Origin: Pagrus major
Lineage: Eukaryota; Chordata; Actinopteri; Spariformes; Sparidae
DNA: 64,000 bases
Assembly (NCBI RefSeq): GCF_040436345.1
Contig: NC_133220.1
Coordinates: forward strand, 37,635,664 to 37,699,663
Direction: 5' to 3'
The notes beneath the pieces were generated by a model, which did no database searches, was not told the origin of the DNA, and saw nothing but the letters and a program-made list of their open reading frames with translations. A program made the translations under genes and the position numbers. Within the stretch, counting starts at the first letter, position 1, and every line of letters starts with the position of its first letter. This document shows positions 22,681 to 32,772 of this stretch, piece after piece.

Positions 22681-22750
22681 TTGGTCTACAATTAGATTTT
22701 AAATGTTTTCTTGTGCACATGAAAACATTTAAAATCTAATTGTAGACCAA
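22681..22750. repeat. Perfect 30-bp hairpin
   Basis: A 30-bp stem (22681-22710, TTGGTCTACAATTAGATTTT...) and its exact complement (22721-22750) around a 10-bp loop (TTGTGCACAT). It lies next to the transposase start of the level-3 element. Perfect pairing suggests recent inverted duplication or a tiny MITE. Confidence 0.93.
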
Positions 22751-23459
22751 TCAGTCTAAGCCATAGCACTACAAATACACCTGATGTGAGCTCAGCTCCT
22801 TTGTGCCAACTTTGGAAACATGGAGGCAGAAAGAGGAAGAGGGAGGTCTAAAGTACAAAATGTATGATGTTTCATTTTCTACAGAACTGCCAGACGACCT
22901 GCACAGGGTGGAAGGCAGATTATGTTCAGTGATGAACAGGAGGTGGCCATAGTTACAGTTTTTTTCGATTGCTAAGACGCATTGGTCGAAACTGAAGCGA
23001 CATGTTCAAAACTCTTAACACAGTCTGCATTTCCATCATGCAGCTCAGCTCAACAGTTAATCTCATGCCCAAAAGTGTGTCTCACCAACAAAACACTTCA
23101 TACTTGTCTCAAAAGAAGCTCATTCAACAAAACACTAGCACATTGTCTCACTTTGGAAACACACACAATCACTCTTAACAAACAGAATGACAAAATACTA
23201 ACAACAAAGAACATTACATCAAATACATCTTATATTTCAAGTTTGAATATTGTATATGCTGTAATATATTGCAACAACACTAAATCAGGAATGCAGAGAT
23301 TTATTCAAGAACATTTGTGCTTTTGCATAAGTACTTCAGGACCATACAAAAAATAAAGATTACGTAAACCGAATAATGCAGAATCTCAGAATTCCAGGGG
23401 TAGAATACAAATTACAGTAAGAGATAAAACTAAAAAACAACACATGTATACTGTAATAT

Positions 23460-24113
23460 TCAGACCCTGTCATCTGCATTCGGCCACATGTTTTCCTCGA
23501 CGTCACATCTTATATCTTCTCTGGCAAGGCACCTAGGGTAGAATCTTCTTGAATGTCTGATCCATCCCTGGCAGGCTTCGGGAGAAATATCTCCACAACC
23601 AGCATTCATTGCATCCAGCAAGGAGAGCTGGTTGTGTGGAGAGCGATCATAAACCTTCCACCTCCATGCTGAAAAAAATTCTTCAATGGGGTTCAAGAAG
23701 GGCGAGTATGGAGGCAAAAACAGTACAGACATCCTTGGATGTGCAGTGAACCATGCAGTCACTGCAGCAGAGTGGTGGAATGCCACATTGTCCCACACAA
23801 CAACAAATGTTGTATTTCTTGCCCTTTGACCCATTTCCCCTGCAGGCACAAGTTGAATATAGAGGTCATCTAAAAAAGAAATGAGCCTCTCTGTGTTGTA
23901 CGGCCCAATGAGAGGTTTATGCAGAAGCAAACCATCATTGGAGAGGGCTGCACACATTGTTATATTTGCCCCTCTCTGGCCTGGTACATCAACTGTTGCA
24001 CGTTGCCCGATGACATTTCTTCCTCGTCGTCTTGTTTTTGCCAGGTTGAATCCTGCTTCATCCACGTATACCAATTCATGTGGAATTGGTCTGGCCTCCA
24101 TCTCCATGACTGT
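23460..24113 (-). CDS. IS630-like transposase exon 3 (catalytic core)
   Basis: Acceptor TTTTTTCAG|ACAG at 24113. It contains all three catalytic acidic residues and ends with the DVEENMWPNADDRV tail and a stop at 23460. The FFSAWRWKVYDR block after the catalytic glutamate is intact, unlike in the neighbouring copy. Confidence 0.82.
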   Translation of the reverse strand, partial: TVMEMEARPIPHELVYVDEAGFNLAKTRRRGRNVIGQRATVDVPGQRGANITMCAALSNDGLLLHKPLIGPYNTERLISFLDDLYIQLVPAGEMGQRARNTTFVVVWDNVAFHHSAAVTAWFTAHPRMSVLFLPPYSPFLNPIEEFFSAWRWKVYDRSPHNQLSLLDAMNAGCGDISPEACQGWIRHSRRFYPRCLAREDIRCDVEENMWPNADDRV

Positions 24114-24860
24114 CTGAAAAAAGGAAATTCATGGTTTTACAGCACAACAAACACATGTCCACTTGGTTACTCACTGAACAAACATCTTACCTGAACATAT
24201 TGATAACGGAGTTGTTTGACACGTTCTCCATTCCTTTCGAAAGGTACTTTGTACAGTTGCTTCATCCGAACTTTATTCTTCTCAAGCACTCTGGCAATTG
24301 TTGTAGTGCTGACGGTGGTCACATTGGCAAAGGTTGCGTTGTCTCCCAGCACTCTGTCCCGAATTTCCCTCAACTTTATGGCATTGTTTGCGATGACCAT
24401 ATCAACAAGAGCGGTTTCTTGGACATCTGTGAAAATTCGGCCTCTTCCTCCTGCAGGTACCAACCTATGCATCCTACATATATAGTACAGCAATATAAAA
24501 CAACATATACTGTCATCAATATATTTCCCAACTTACAGCTGATGTAAAACATAGATTATTTTGTAAAATCTGGCTCAATACAGTAATTGTGGGATGCATG
24601 TCTTACCTGTTAGTTTGCAGGAAAAGTCTCATAATTGATCCGACTGTTGAACGCTGCAAGTTTGGCTGCACCCTTAAACCAGCCTCTCTATAAGAGAGTC
24701 CATGATTTATCACATGGTCAATTACTGTGGCCCTGATTTCATCAGAGACCACAGTTCTTGGTCTTCCTCTCCTTCCTCTCCTGGCTGCTCTTCTCTCTCT
24801 ACCAACTTCACCTGCTGCTCTTTGATCCATACTTGCACAGGAAAAAGAATCAGAAGCCAC
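23460..24860 (-). CDS. DD35E IS630/Tc1-superfamily transposase, 3 exons, intact
   Basis: Cut-and-paste transposase. Exon 1 (24607-24860) begins MASDSFSCASMDQRAAGEVG and has a basic R/G-rich stretch and the first helix-turn-helix (SYREAGLRVQPNLQRSTV). Exon 2 (24191-24473) has a second DNA-binding domain (LREIRDRVLGDNATFANVTT). Exon 3 (23460-24113) is the RNase-H-like core. Introns of 133 and 77 bp have GT/AG ends, and the joined frame is 396 residues without stop or frameshift. Catalytic residues by count: D197 (VYVDEAGFN), D287 (VVVWDNVAFH), E323 (FLNPIEEFF), with 35 residues between the last two. The initiator could instead be methionine 11. Activity is inferred from integrity only. Confidence 0.85.
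24191..24473 (-). CDS. IS630-like transposase exon 2
   Basis: Acceptor TATGTAG|GATG at 24473, donor TTCAG|GTAAGA at 24191. It encodes the GGRGRIFTDVQETALVDMV linker and the second DNA-binding helices, through FERNGERVKQLRYQYVQ. Confidence 0.8.
24607..24860 (-). CDS. IS630-like transposase exon 1
   Basis: Codes for residues 1-84 plus two bases. The donor is AACAG|GTAAGA at 24607. Basic RRGRRGRPR sequence resembles an AT-hook or nuclear localisation patch, followed by a helix-turn-helix. Confidence 0.8.
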
Positions 24861-25116
24861 TCCTTTTGTATATGCTTTCTAATGAGGCCAAACGCAGATC
24901 ACCTGAATCAGTTTTCAGCTGAAAACTACCATCAGCTGTTTGGAATTGCATCTTCGTTTTATTTATTTTTATTGTCAATATTTTGATATAATTTTCAATA
25001 GATTTCAATGTGGCTGCAGCAGAAATTCCCCGTGTTTTTTCCCCTATCATTCTGTTTTGAGTGTGTTTTTAACTGTTTTGAACAAAGTGTGTTAGCATTT
25101 GAAAAATGTGCTGTTA

Positions 25117-27443
25117 CAGTTTTTGCCCGTTGCTTGAACATGTTTTGCAAAACTTGGCTCATTGTGTCAAAACTCTACACACAAGCAAATAAGACACAAC
25201 ACTGGGAAATAAACCATTCGCATCTATGTCAAATTGAAACTCTGCTATCAAAACCTAACAATGCTTTGTCAAAATGTCACTCTGATGACAAAATGATACC
25301 CACTTGCATCATATGAATACACTTTCAGATCAGCAGCAACACACTACTCTACTTTATATAAAACACTGCAGTCTTTCGTTTTCACTGTTTTTATTCAGTT
25401 CCACAGAAGGCACGTTTTCACAACAACCAAAAAATGAAATACTCAATTCAAAATCATTACATTACAGTAGTGTATTTTACAGTACAGTAATTCAGTTAAA
25501 GCAAAAATAAAACAAAAATAAAACAAACAATACTCTACTGTAAACACAGAAAAACACAATTGTGCGCAAGTGGGCTCATGGATCCTGCCGTCTGTTGGGG
25601 TCTGGCCACAGGATCTCATCAACATCCCCTTGTGTGCCGAATCAAGCGGAAAAAAAATCCTCTATAGGATTTAAAAATGGCGAGTAAGGGGGCAAGTACA
25701 CAACTTCAAATTGATCATGGTTGGTGAACCAGTTCTGGACCAGAGCAGCCCGATGGAAACTAACATTATCCCAGACAACAACAAACCTGGGCTGCTCTGG
25801 TCTATCCTGTACAACTGCATCATGAAGTGCATCTAGAAATGTGATTATGTGTTGCGCATTATAGGGACCCAGTTTGGCATGATGGTGCAGTAGCCCTTGA
25901 AGACTTATGGCGGCACACAATGTGATATTTCCCCGCGCTGCCCTGGGACCTGCACAATTGCCCTTTGGCCAATTATATTGCGTCCCCGTCGTCTGTTTTT
26001 GCTAAGGTTGAATCCAGCCTCGTCAATGTAAATTCCTTCATGAGGCTGGGCAGCTCCATCCATGTCCAAGATTCTCTGTAGCAAAAAATACATATTGTGG
26101 ATGGCTTCACTCAAAGCACACAACTACACTACTACACATACAGAACCGCCCCACCCCACCACACAGGTACCTGTGTAGCTTTCTGAATGTATCTATGTGG
26201 TACTGATCCAGTGGTACATATTCAGCTGTTCCTGGACTGCACCCATTCTGTATTGTAAATGTAAAGGACTGTAACACTTACCTGTACATATTCATGTCGA
26301 AGTTCTTTGACCCTGACACTGTTCCTCTCAAATGGGACCGTCTACAATTGCTTCATGGTCATGTTGTGCTTTAACAAGATGCGGTAGTGGTAATGCTTAC
26401 TTGATTTATGTTGTTGAATACTTGCCTATCTGCAAGTATTTGTTGCTGTAGCTGGTGGAGACGGATTGCATTGTTTGCTCTGACTAGGTTCACTATGGCA
26501 AGTTCCTGCTGTTGGGTGAACAGGCATTGGCGTCCACCTCCAGTAGGTCTTTTAGCCATTCTGTAGAAAAATGCAACCACAAATTGTTATTGTTTGCGTC
26601 TTTTTTACAGTACTGTATATGCTTTACTTTACTGTATTTACCATACACAGTACTGAAACATCTCAACACGTTATCACGGTATGTTTCACAAAACTACCAC
26701 TTTTGTTCGAAAAGGAGCATTAGCCACCCTGCAATACAGTACATGTGATACGGTAATGTGATATGGTACAGTACTGTAAATACTCTAGATACAGTCTGAG
26801 TAGAGTAGAGAGTTGAAGACAAACCTGTTTTCCAGTCGGAATCTCCTTATTATGGATGAAACTGTGAAACGGCTTAGATTAGGGTGGACTCTCTGCCCAG
26901 CTTCCCTCATAGTCAGGCCATGGTTTATGACATGGTCCACCAAAGTTGCTCTTATGTCATCCGAAATAATGGTCCTTGCATGGCCTCTTCGACCACATCC
27001 TCCTCTCTCTCTCTGTCTTCCTCTTCCTCTGCCTCTAGCTCTCCCTGCCTCCATGCTTGCAAAGTTCTCAAAATGGCTTAACTGAGGCCTTTTTGTAGCT
27101 GGCTGATTGGTGTTCAGTTTTGTAAGTAAGTATTTTCAGGTGTGTGTCTAAGTATTTTCAATTAACCAATGTGTGTTGTATTTTGAATAGATGTGTTTTC
27201 CCAATGGTACCCTGAGATTTCATTTTTGAACTACGTGTCTTATGTGTGAAATAGTGTGTAGTGTGCAGGAGCAAGTGTTGCAAAAAGGAGCAAGTGTGTT
27301 ACAGAATTGCAACTAAAGTGCAAAGCAGCGCTTTTGTTTAAGGTATGGTTACACTTTGTTTAAGGTATAGTAACAACAACTTCAAGTTATGTTACTTTGG
27401 TTTAAGCATGTGTCTATAGTGTTCAAGCAATGGGTAAAAACTG
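25117..27443 (-). mobile_element. IS630/Tc1-like element, decayed (innermost)
   Basis: Ends CAGTTTTTGCCCGTTGCTTG and complement CAGTTTTTACCCATTGCTTG, flanked by TA at 25115-25116 and 27444-27445. It is inserted about 256 bp upstream of the intact transposase start codon of its host element. It carries a damaged copy of the same three-exon gene. Confidence 0.85.
25576..27054 (-). pseudogene. IS630-like transposase pseudogene (3 exons)
   Basis: Exon 1 (from 27054) reads MEAGRARGRGRGRQRERGG then TMREAGQRVHPNLSRFTVSS. Exon 2 reads RQCLFTQQQELAIVNLVRAN, then has a one-base loss near 26390 and a TAG in place of a tyrosine codon at about 26343. Exon 3 has GIYIDEAGFNLSKNRRRGRN, a frameshift near 25915, VVVWDNVSFHRAALVQNW and PFLNPIEDFFSA, then TGA and a deletion that removes the post-catalytic region and leaves only a GDVDEILWPDPNRRQDP tail. 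The three acidic catalytic positions remain readable, with the same 35-residue spacing. Confidence 0.85.
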
Positions 27444-28659
27444 TAAAGCATAGTGTTTTGCAGGTGTGAACTAGTGAATGAGAAAAGACTTCATCCATTT
27501 TGGTAACTGTGGTCACTGAATGCACTTCGTCTGAAAGCAATGAAAAGTGAGACACAGTTTAGCCCACATGCATTTCTGTTTTGCAGACTGTGTTAAGAGT
27601 TTTGAACATGTCGCTTCAGTTTCGACCAATGCGTCTTAGCAATCGAAAAAAACTGTAACATTGTTTTGGCAAATAACGAAATCCGGCTTCGTGAATTGAG
27701 AGAGCAGATCATCGCAGATCAAATAACCTTCGCTGACATCAACACTGTCAGCATATCTACACTCTCCCACATCCTTAAAAAGCACAACATTTCACTGAAG
27801 CAGCTGTATAGAGGAGATACAGTGCGAGAGTCAAAGACCTCCGTCATGACTATGTGCAAGTAACCCCCCCCCCCCTTTTTTTTTACTTTTGCAAAAACCA
27901 AAAAAAAAAAAATCTGAAGCGTTTCCATTTTGTTTTCATGTGTCTAGATCAACTGTAGTGGATCAATCTTTCACCAAAACAAATCTGTATCTCTGAGTCT
28001 TTTAAAGTCAAAAACCATCCAAAGTACTGAATACAGCTGTGTTTTGCATAAAGCACATCTGTGTGTTGTTGCTGCTAGGAAAGAGTAATTCAAAGGTGCA
28101 TGTGTTTAACGTTTTGATGCTAAAAACAGTTTTGAAATGGGATTGTTAGGTTTTGTTTCAAGAGTTTCATTTTGCCGTATAAGTTAGGAGTTTATCTTCA
28201 TGTGCTGTGTCTTACTCAGCCTGTGTTAAGTTATGACACAGTGAGCCAAAGTCTGCTACATGTGTGTAAGCATTCGGCAAAAACTGTAAATAGATGTGTT
28301 TTCCCAATGATTGCATGAAATTTCCTTTTTGAACAATGTGTCTTATGTAAAAAACAGTGTGTAGTGTTTTGCAAGAAGTGTGTTGGAGAATTTCAAACAC
28401 AGTGCAAAGCATATATTGTGTTTGCAGGGTTGGTGCTTTTGTTTAGGGCATGGTCACCAAAGTTAGAGGTTGTGATGCTTTGGGCATAGCAACCACTTTT
28501 AGTGTTTAAGCATTAGGCAAAAACTGTAATAGCAGCGTTTACGTCCACTGGCAGCGCTCTTGTTTTGAAAATGTGTAAACCATGTCCTTTCGTTTCAAAG
28601 GACGGACCAGTCCAATCAGCGACAATTCATGTCGCCCAAGGGTACCTACCTTTTCCGGT

Positions 28660-28940
28660 TTGGTTAATGTTGTTGTGTTTTCTGTTTTGCCGTTGTGTTT
28701 TTTGATTTGCTGTTGTGTTTTCTGATTTGCCGTTGTGTTTTCTGATTTGCTGTTGTGTTTTCTGATTTGTTGTTGTGTTTTCTGATTTGCCGTTGTGTTT
28801 TCTGATTTGCCATTGTGTTTTTTGATTTGCTGTTGTGTTTTTTGATTTGTTGTTGTGTTTTCTGATTTGCTGTTGTTTTCTGATTTGCTGTTGTGTTTTC
28901 TGATTTGCCGTTGTGTTTTCTGATTTGCCATTGTGATTTG
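28660..28940 (-). repeat. 20-bp satellite, right arm (about 14 copies)
   Basis: Reverse complement of the left-arm satellite (TCTGATTTGCCGTTGTGTTT on the plus strand), with about half the copies, so the arms have expanded or contracted independently. Confidence 0.97.
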
Positions 28941-29119
28941 CACTTCAGGGCCACCGTACAACACCCATCCCAGGCAGCCCAGCTAGCAAAAGATACAGAA
29001 GTATCTGCTGCCATATGACCAGACTACGAAGCAGCTTCATTCCCCAGGCTGAGACTCCTCAATTCAAAATCAACACTCCATTTGCTAAAATAGATGTAGC
29101 ACAAAGGACTCAAACATAG

Positions 29120-29442
29120 TGTGATGGCCCACACCTCCTAGTTTCCTGTGTTGCTCTGTAGGAGTCATGGTGGGTCGTCAGACAAACGGCTTGCACCTGA
29201 GGAAGGGAGGAGCCAAGCACATAAAAGAGCAACTCACCGAGAGTGTGCTGGGCAGCCTCTACCTCATTACCATAGCTTACACTGACACATACACTATCCT
29301 TCAGACATGCCTACACTACTGACTGCATTCCCATCTTCACTATTTTGCTTAAATATGTTATGTTAAATAAATTACTTTGATTTTGAACTTTTGTGTGTGT
29401 GAATTCCCTATTTCGTTACAAGCCTGAGCCAAGTTTGTAACA
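29120..29442 (+). mobile_element. Solo LTR with 4-bp duplication
   Basis: Starts TGTGATGGCCC and ends GTTTGTAACA. ATAG directly repeats at 29116-29119 and 29443-29446. A TATA-like CATAAAA near 29220 and an AATAAA signal near 29367 are correctly ordered for a plus-strand LTR. It is 323 bp with no internal region. Confidence 0.75.
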
Positions 29443-29552
29443 ATAGTTTAGTTTTTTAAAACCCTCATGTTTTAAAATCTTGTAAAAGTGAATTATATAC
29501 TGTTGTATTGAATCCTGCGCTTTATGGGCAAATAATACAGTAAGCTTAAAAG

Positions 29553-30905
29553 CAGGGCCCGCCCTGGGCATAGGCAGTATAGGCGAATGCTAAGGGCGCC
29601 GTCATCCACGGGGGGAGAAAAAATAATAATAATACTATTTTTTACCAGCGCTATTACTTATATTATTTCGAAATATTATATAAGCCCACAGCAACATAAC
29701 TTCATAGCAAAGCCTATTAAATACTGGAGAGGCCTTTCTTCTGGGTTCCTGGCTCGTTGCACTGTACCTGCCCTCTGTGAGGGGGGGGGGGGGGCGGGGT
29801 CGAGAGGCGAGCTGCCTGAATCTGACTGGACCGTGACCCAAGAGAGACGTTTATTGATACTGTACGGAACTACAATGTCCAAAAGACTGAAACCATCCGG
29901 CGCCCAGGGAAGGAAAAGAAGGAAAGCAGAGGAAGAAAAACGTGAAAAGGAAAAAGGTACAGTAACGTCAATGTGATGAAGTGAATGAAACTAATATGCA
30001 TCGTAGTTACCGTTGTTGGAGCAGAGTGTTAGCTTGCTCGCTTACTTCAGACGATTGTTTAATAATCAGTAAATAGCTGAGTCAACGTAAGTTAATGTTA
30101 CTCTACCTTAAATTCATCAGGGACATTTGGAAAGTTAACGTCAGGCCTGTTCAGGTGCTATTTTAACCTGCTGGCTGTGTTTTCCTGCTTGTATGTCAGT
30201 TAAAATACTCTGAAAAGCATCTGTTTTTATTAAAATGTAACATCCAGTGGTCACATATACTTCTCTTCTCTCTTCAGATGCACTTTTAAAATATTTCACC
30301 ACCACCGCCGGTGACACAGCATCAGGTGCTCCTGTCCTCTACCTCAGCACAGAGAGTGACACAGCATCAGGACTAAAGGCTGCACCAGTAGACCTGCTGA
30401 CTGGCCATCTCTTCCAACTGACAAAGTAAGAAAGGAGTTAGTTCACAGACGACCATTTCAAATAAAAAACAGTTACACATTTCCCAAAAACAAAGATGGG
30501 AGAAAGTGTCCACATGACTTTTTTTTTACCAGAGTCTTAGTCAGTGGGGAAAAAATCAAAAGAAGCTGGCTGATGTACTCAAAAAAGAATGATAGCTTGC
30601 ACTGCTTCTGCTGCAAAAGGTTTCCTCCCAAAGAATACAGACTGTTTTTATTTTATATGTAAATAGAATATTCTTTAATATGTTTGTGCAATAGCTTATT
30701 TATATTGTATTTTTAATGTATCACTTGTTTCTTACTTCAGTTTTTATTTGGTGTGATATTTTTGACTTAAAAGAAATAAAATCTTGAATACATACATGTA
30801 GTTTCTGTGTGAGTGTATGCAAATTGATTGTGAAATTGACTGCGATGCAAGGGGGCGCCAGCCTAAATCTTGCCTAGGGCACCAAATTGGTCAGGGCTGG
30901 CACTG
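29553..30905 (+). mobile_element. hAT element, truncated, exact 8-bp duplication
   Basis: CTTAAAAG repeats exactly at 29545-29552 and 30906-30913. Termini CAGGGCCCGCCCTGGGC and complement CAGTGCCAGCCCTGACC, with a CCTAGGCA..GCGCC subterminal motif. It contains the 5' part of a transposase gene only. Confidence 0.9.
29875..30660 (+). pseudogene. hAT transposase N-terminus with TTF zinc finger
   Basis: Exon 1 (29875-29956) reads MSKRLKPSGAQGRKRRKAEE and ends AAAAAG|GTAC. Exon 2 starts at 30278 (CTCTTCAG|AT) and continues in frame DALLKYFTTTAGDTASG. After a frame change near 30426 comes FPKNKDGRKCPHDFFFTRVL then KRSWLMYSKKNDSLHCFCCK, the TTF-type zinc-finger region of ZMYM1-like hAT transposases. 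Coding sequence ends there; the catalytic domain is deleted. Confidence 0.78.
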
Positions 30906-30913
30906 CTTAAAAG

Positions 30914-32772
30914 TACATGTACTTTATCTGTGTAGCGATACAGCGATACACTAGCGGTACTGTTTGCTAACTATCAACATGTTAAACAAACTGCCACTCA
31001 TCAGTAATGTCAGCTAAGCTAGCTTGCAGAACTCTCATGCGGTCCTCTTCACTGACCATGCTATGACTGGAGGGTAATGTTTACATTACAGCACATAAAA
31101 CTAAATTTGATTTATTATTGTTTTAGTGTAGGTTGGGCTGATTCCTGAATAGATAAAATAAGATAGTCCTGTTAGTTTGTGTTTGTTCAGTTGGTTTGCA
31201 GCTATTTAGCATTATTGTTCTTATGGGTTTGGGGGTTTGTCCACTCTTTTCTGTGCATTTTCACCAGAATAGCTGACATTAATTATCACAGATATTAAAA
31301 GACTGTTGTTAACAGGAGAGGAATTCTAGGAGACACTTCATTTTGTCCAGCTGCAGATTGTCCACTTCACAGAGACCACAGGTGGACTCATCCTTCTTGC
31401 AGATGTTGGTTTGATTCGATTGTTGCCATCTTAAAAATCATCTAATGAAAATTCTATTCTCACTACATTTTTATTGTCACAGTGGCTGTTGTCCAGAGGA
31501 CTGTCACCCGTCCCCTGACTCCTCGTCTTTAAGACTGCTTGGTATGTATTTATTGAATTGTCATAATGTATATTGCACATAAGATGAGCTTTTTTAGTGT
31601 TCAAGCAAAGCATGGATGTTCTTCCAAGTAGGGATATTTACACAAGTCAAGTTGCTTTCTGAGATGACTCTAATTTCAAGTTTCAGGTGGAACAGAGCAT
31701 GTGACTGTTGGGTGCTGGATTATCAGCCTGGAGGGTCTCATGTGAGAGCATCCACCCAACCTTTAGGACGTGGCTTACTGCCCTACATCTTTAACCTACG
31801 GTGCAAGAGACGGCTGTCTGTACACTTGAAATCGTTTGTGCAGAGATACTCACAGTGGCAAGCTGCATCATTCCCCAACTTTATTAAAATGTTTATTTTA
31901 TGTTTAGATCAACATTAGTTGAGAGAATTGATAACTGCCATGTTTTGTTATGCAAACATGAATTTCCAGCTGTAATGGAAAAACAATTTGTGCGTATCAA
32001 GAAATGTATTATTTAATTTGGTGCTGCCTTTTTTAAAATAAATGTCCATTACTGAATTTATATTTTCTAAGTCTCTTCTTTTCCACTGAATATTTTTACT
32101 GCTGCATTTTAGTTAACTAAATGTTAAGTATTTATACATTGTAATTAACCAGGAAAAAGCTATAAATTACAATTACAGTAAGCAAACTGTTAATAAAGTA
32201 AGATAACGGCAACCCTGCTCCCAGTTCTTTACTATTTATTTACAGTGAAAATATTTTACAGTGTAGATACTAAACCTACAATTTATTTTACCAATGATTG
32301 GTGATTTATTTTAGTCTTATTCTATTCTCTGTTACTCAGAGATATATTTGTCTCTGTCTGTATTCAAAACATTACATTTTTGAGAAACCCTTCATGCAAA
32401 ATAACATCTATTTGCAAAGAGGACTTCTCATAACCTAAAAGCATGAAAGTCTATTCAATAATATAGGGTAGTCCTCTCAGCCATCTGACTGTACAGAATC
32501 AAGCTTTTGTGGAAGGTGTATCCAAATGTTTGAACAGTGGTGTATAATGTCAAAGATATCACAAATTTTACTAGATTTGAGCAATATAGTTGGTGGTTCG
32601 GATGGAATGTGCATAGTGGCAATCATCCATATAGAGGAGAAGTTTCGGATACAGTCTTGGCATATGTTGCATGTAGCAGATCAGAAGGCTTATGGCCGAA
32701 AGAAAGTGAAAGCACTAACAGAGTGGCTGGGCAGTAGATATATTTTTAGAGTACTCTCCCTCACAAAAAACA
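30914..32772. other. No gene recognised
   Basis: The open frames at 31616-31918 and 32526-32777 have no recognised motif and lie in AT-rich DNA. GGAAGGTGTATCCAAATGTT near 32510 is reminiscent of a degenerate Tc1 terminus but has no partner that I can see. Confidence 0.4.

Larger units (their letters stand above)
22956..27655 (-). mobile_element. IS630/Tc1-like element, apparently autonomous (level 4)
   Basis: Its terminal inverted repeats are identical over 74 bp (22956-23029 and 27582-27655, starting CAGTTTTTTTCGATTGCTAA), with TA at 22954-22955 and 27656-27657. It contains one complete, spliced transposase gene on the minus strand. A younger related element (25117-27443) sits between that gene's 5' side and the right terminal repeat. 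Without that insertion the element would be about 2.4 kb. Confidence 0.88.
22819..27863 (+). pseudogene. IS630-like transposase, split by a younger element
   Basis: The left part (22819-22955) starts MEAERGRGRSKVQN and, past an intron-like remnant with an AG acceptor, continues RPAQGGRQIMFSDEQEVAIV. The right part (27656-27863) continues in the correct frame with LANNEIRLRELREQIIADQI, TFADINTVSISTLSHILKKH and NISLKQLY (second helix-turn-helix domain). The element at 22956-27655 lies exactly between them at a TA. After a C-run near 27866 the catalytic exon is missing, so the copy was dead apart from the interruption. Confidence 0.82.
22318..28286 (+). mobile_element. IS630/Tc1-like element, disrupted (level 3 of nest)
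   Basis: Ends CAGTTTTTGCCGAATGCTTA and its complement, TA on both sides (22316-22317, 28287-28288), with long inverted repeats of about 340 bp (22318-22660 against 27945-28286). It carries a plus-strand transposase gene fragment interrupted by the next element. The catalytic exon is deleted. Confidence 0.78.
22078..28526. mobile_element. IS630/Tc1-like foldback MITE (level 2 of nest)
   Basis: Ends CAGTTTTTGCCTAATGC on both strands (right complement CAGTTTTTGCCTAATGCT), flanked by TA at 22076-22077 and 28527-28528. Arms of about 238 bp are near-perfect inverted copies and resemble the right end of the element at 25117-27443. Its palindromic centre (ATCTATT-TA-AATAGAT) received the next element. 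Confidence 0.75.
21382..28958. mobile_element. Outer foldback element with 20-bp satellite arms
   Basis: Arms are inverted copies: left TACGGTGGCCCTGAAGTGCA, right the exact complement ending at 28958. CAACAC directly repeats outside both ends (21376-21381, 28959-28964). Each arm carries a 20-bp satellite followed by shared unique sequence (AACCGGAAAAGGTAGGTACC and TTTGAAACGAAAGGACATGG). The arms meet at a palindromic centre (GCTGCTAT-TA-ATAGCAGC) into which the IS630-like nest is inserted. It has no coding capacity of its own. Family unassigned. Confidence 0.75.

Noticed and set aside
31616..31918. 100-codon plus-strand frame
   Set aside because: No domain or neighbouring exon signals; cannot be told from chance.
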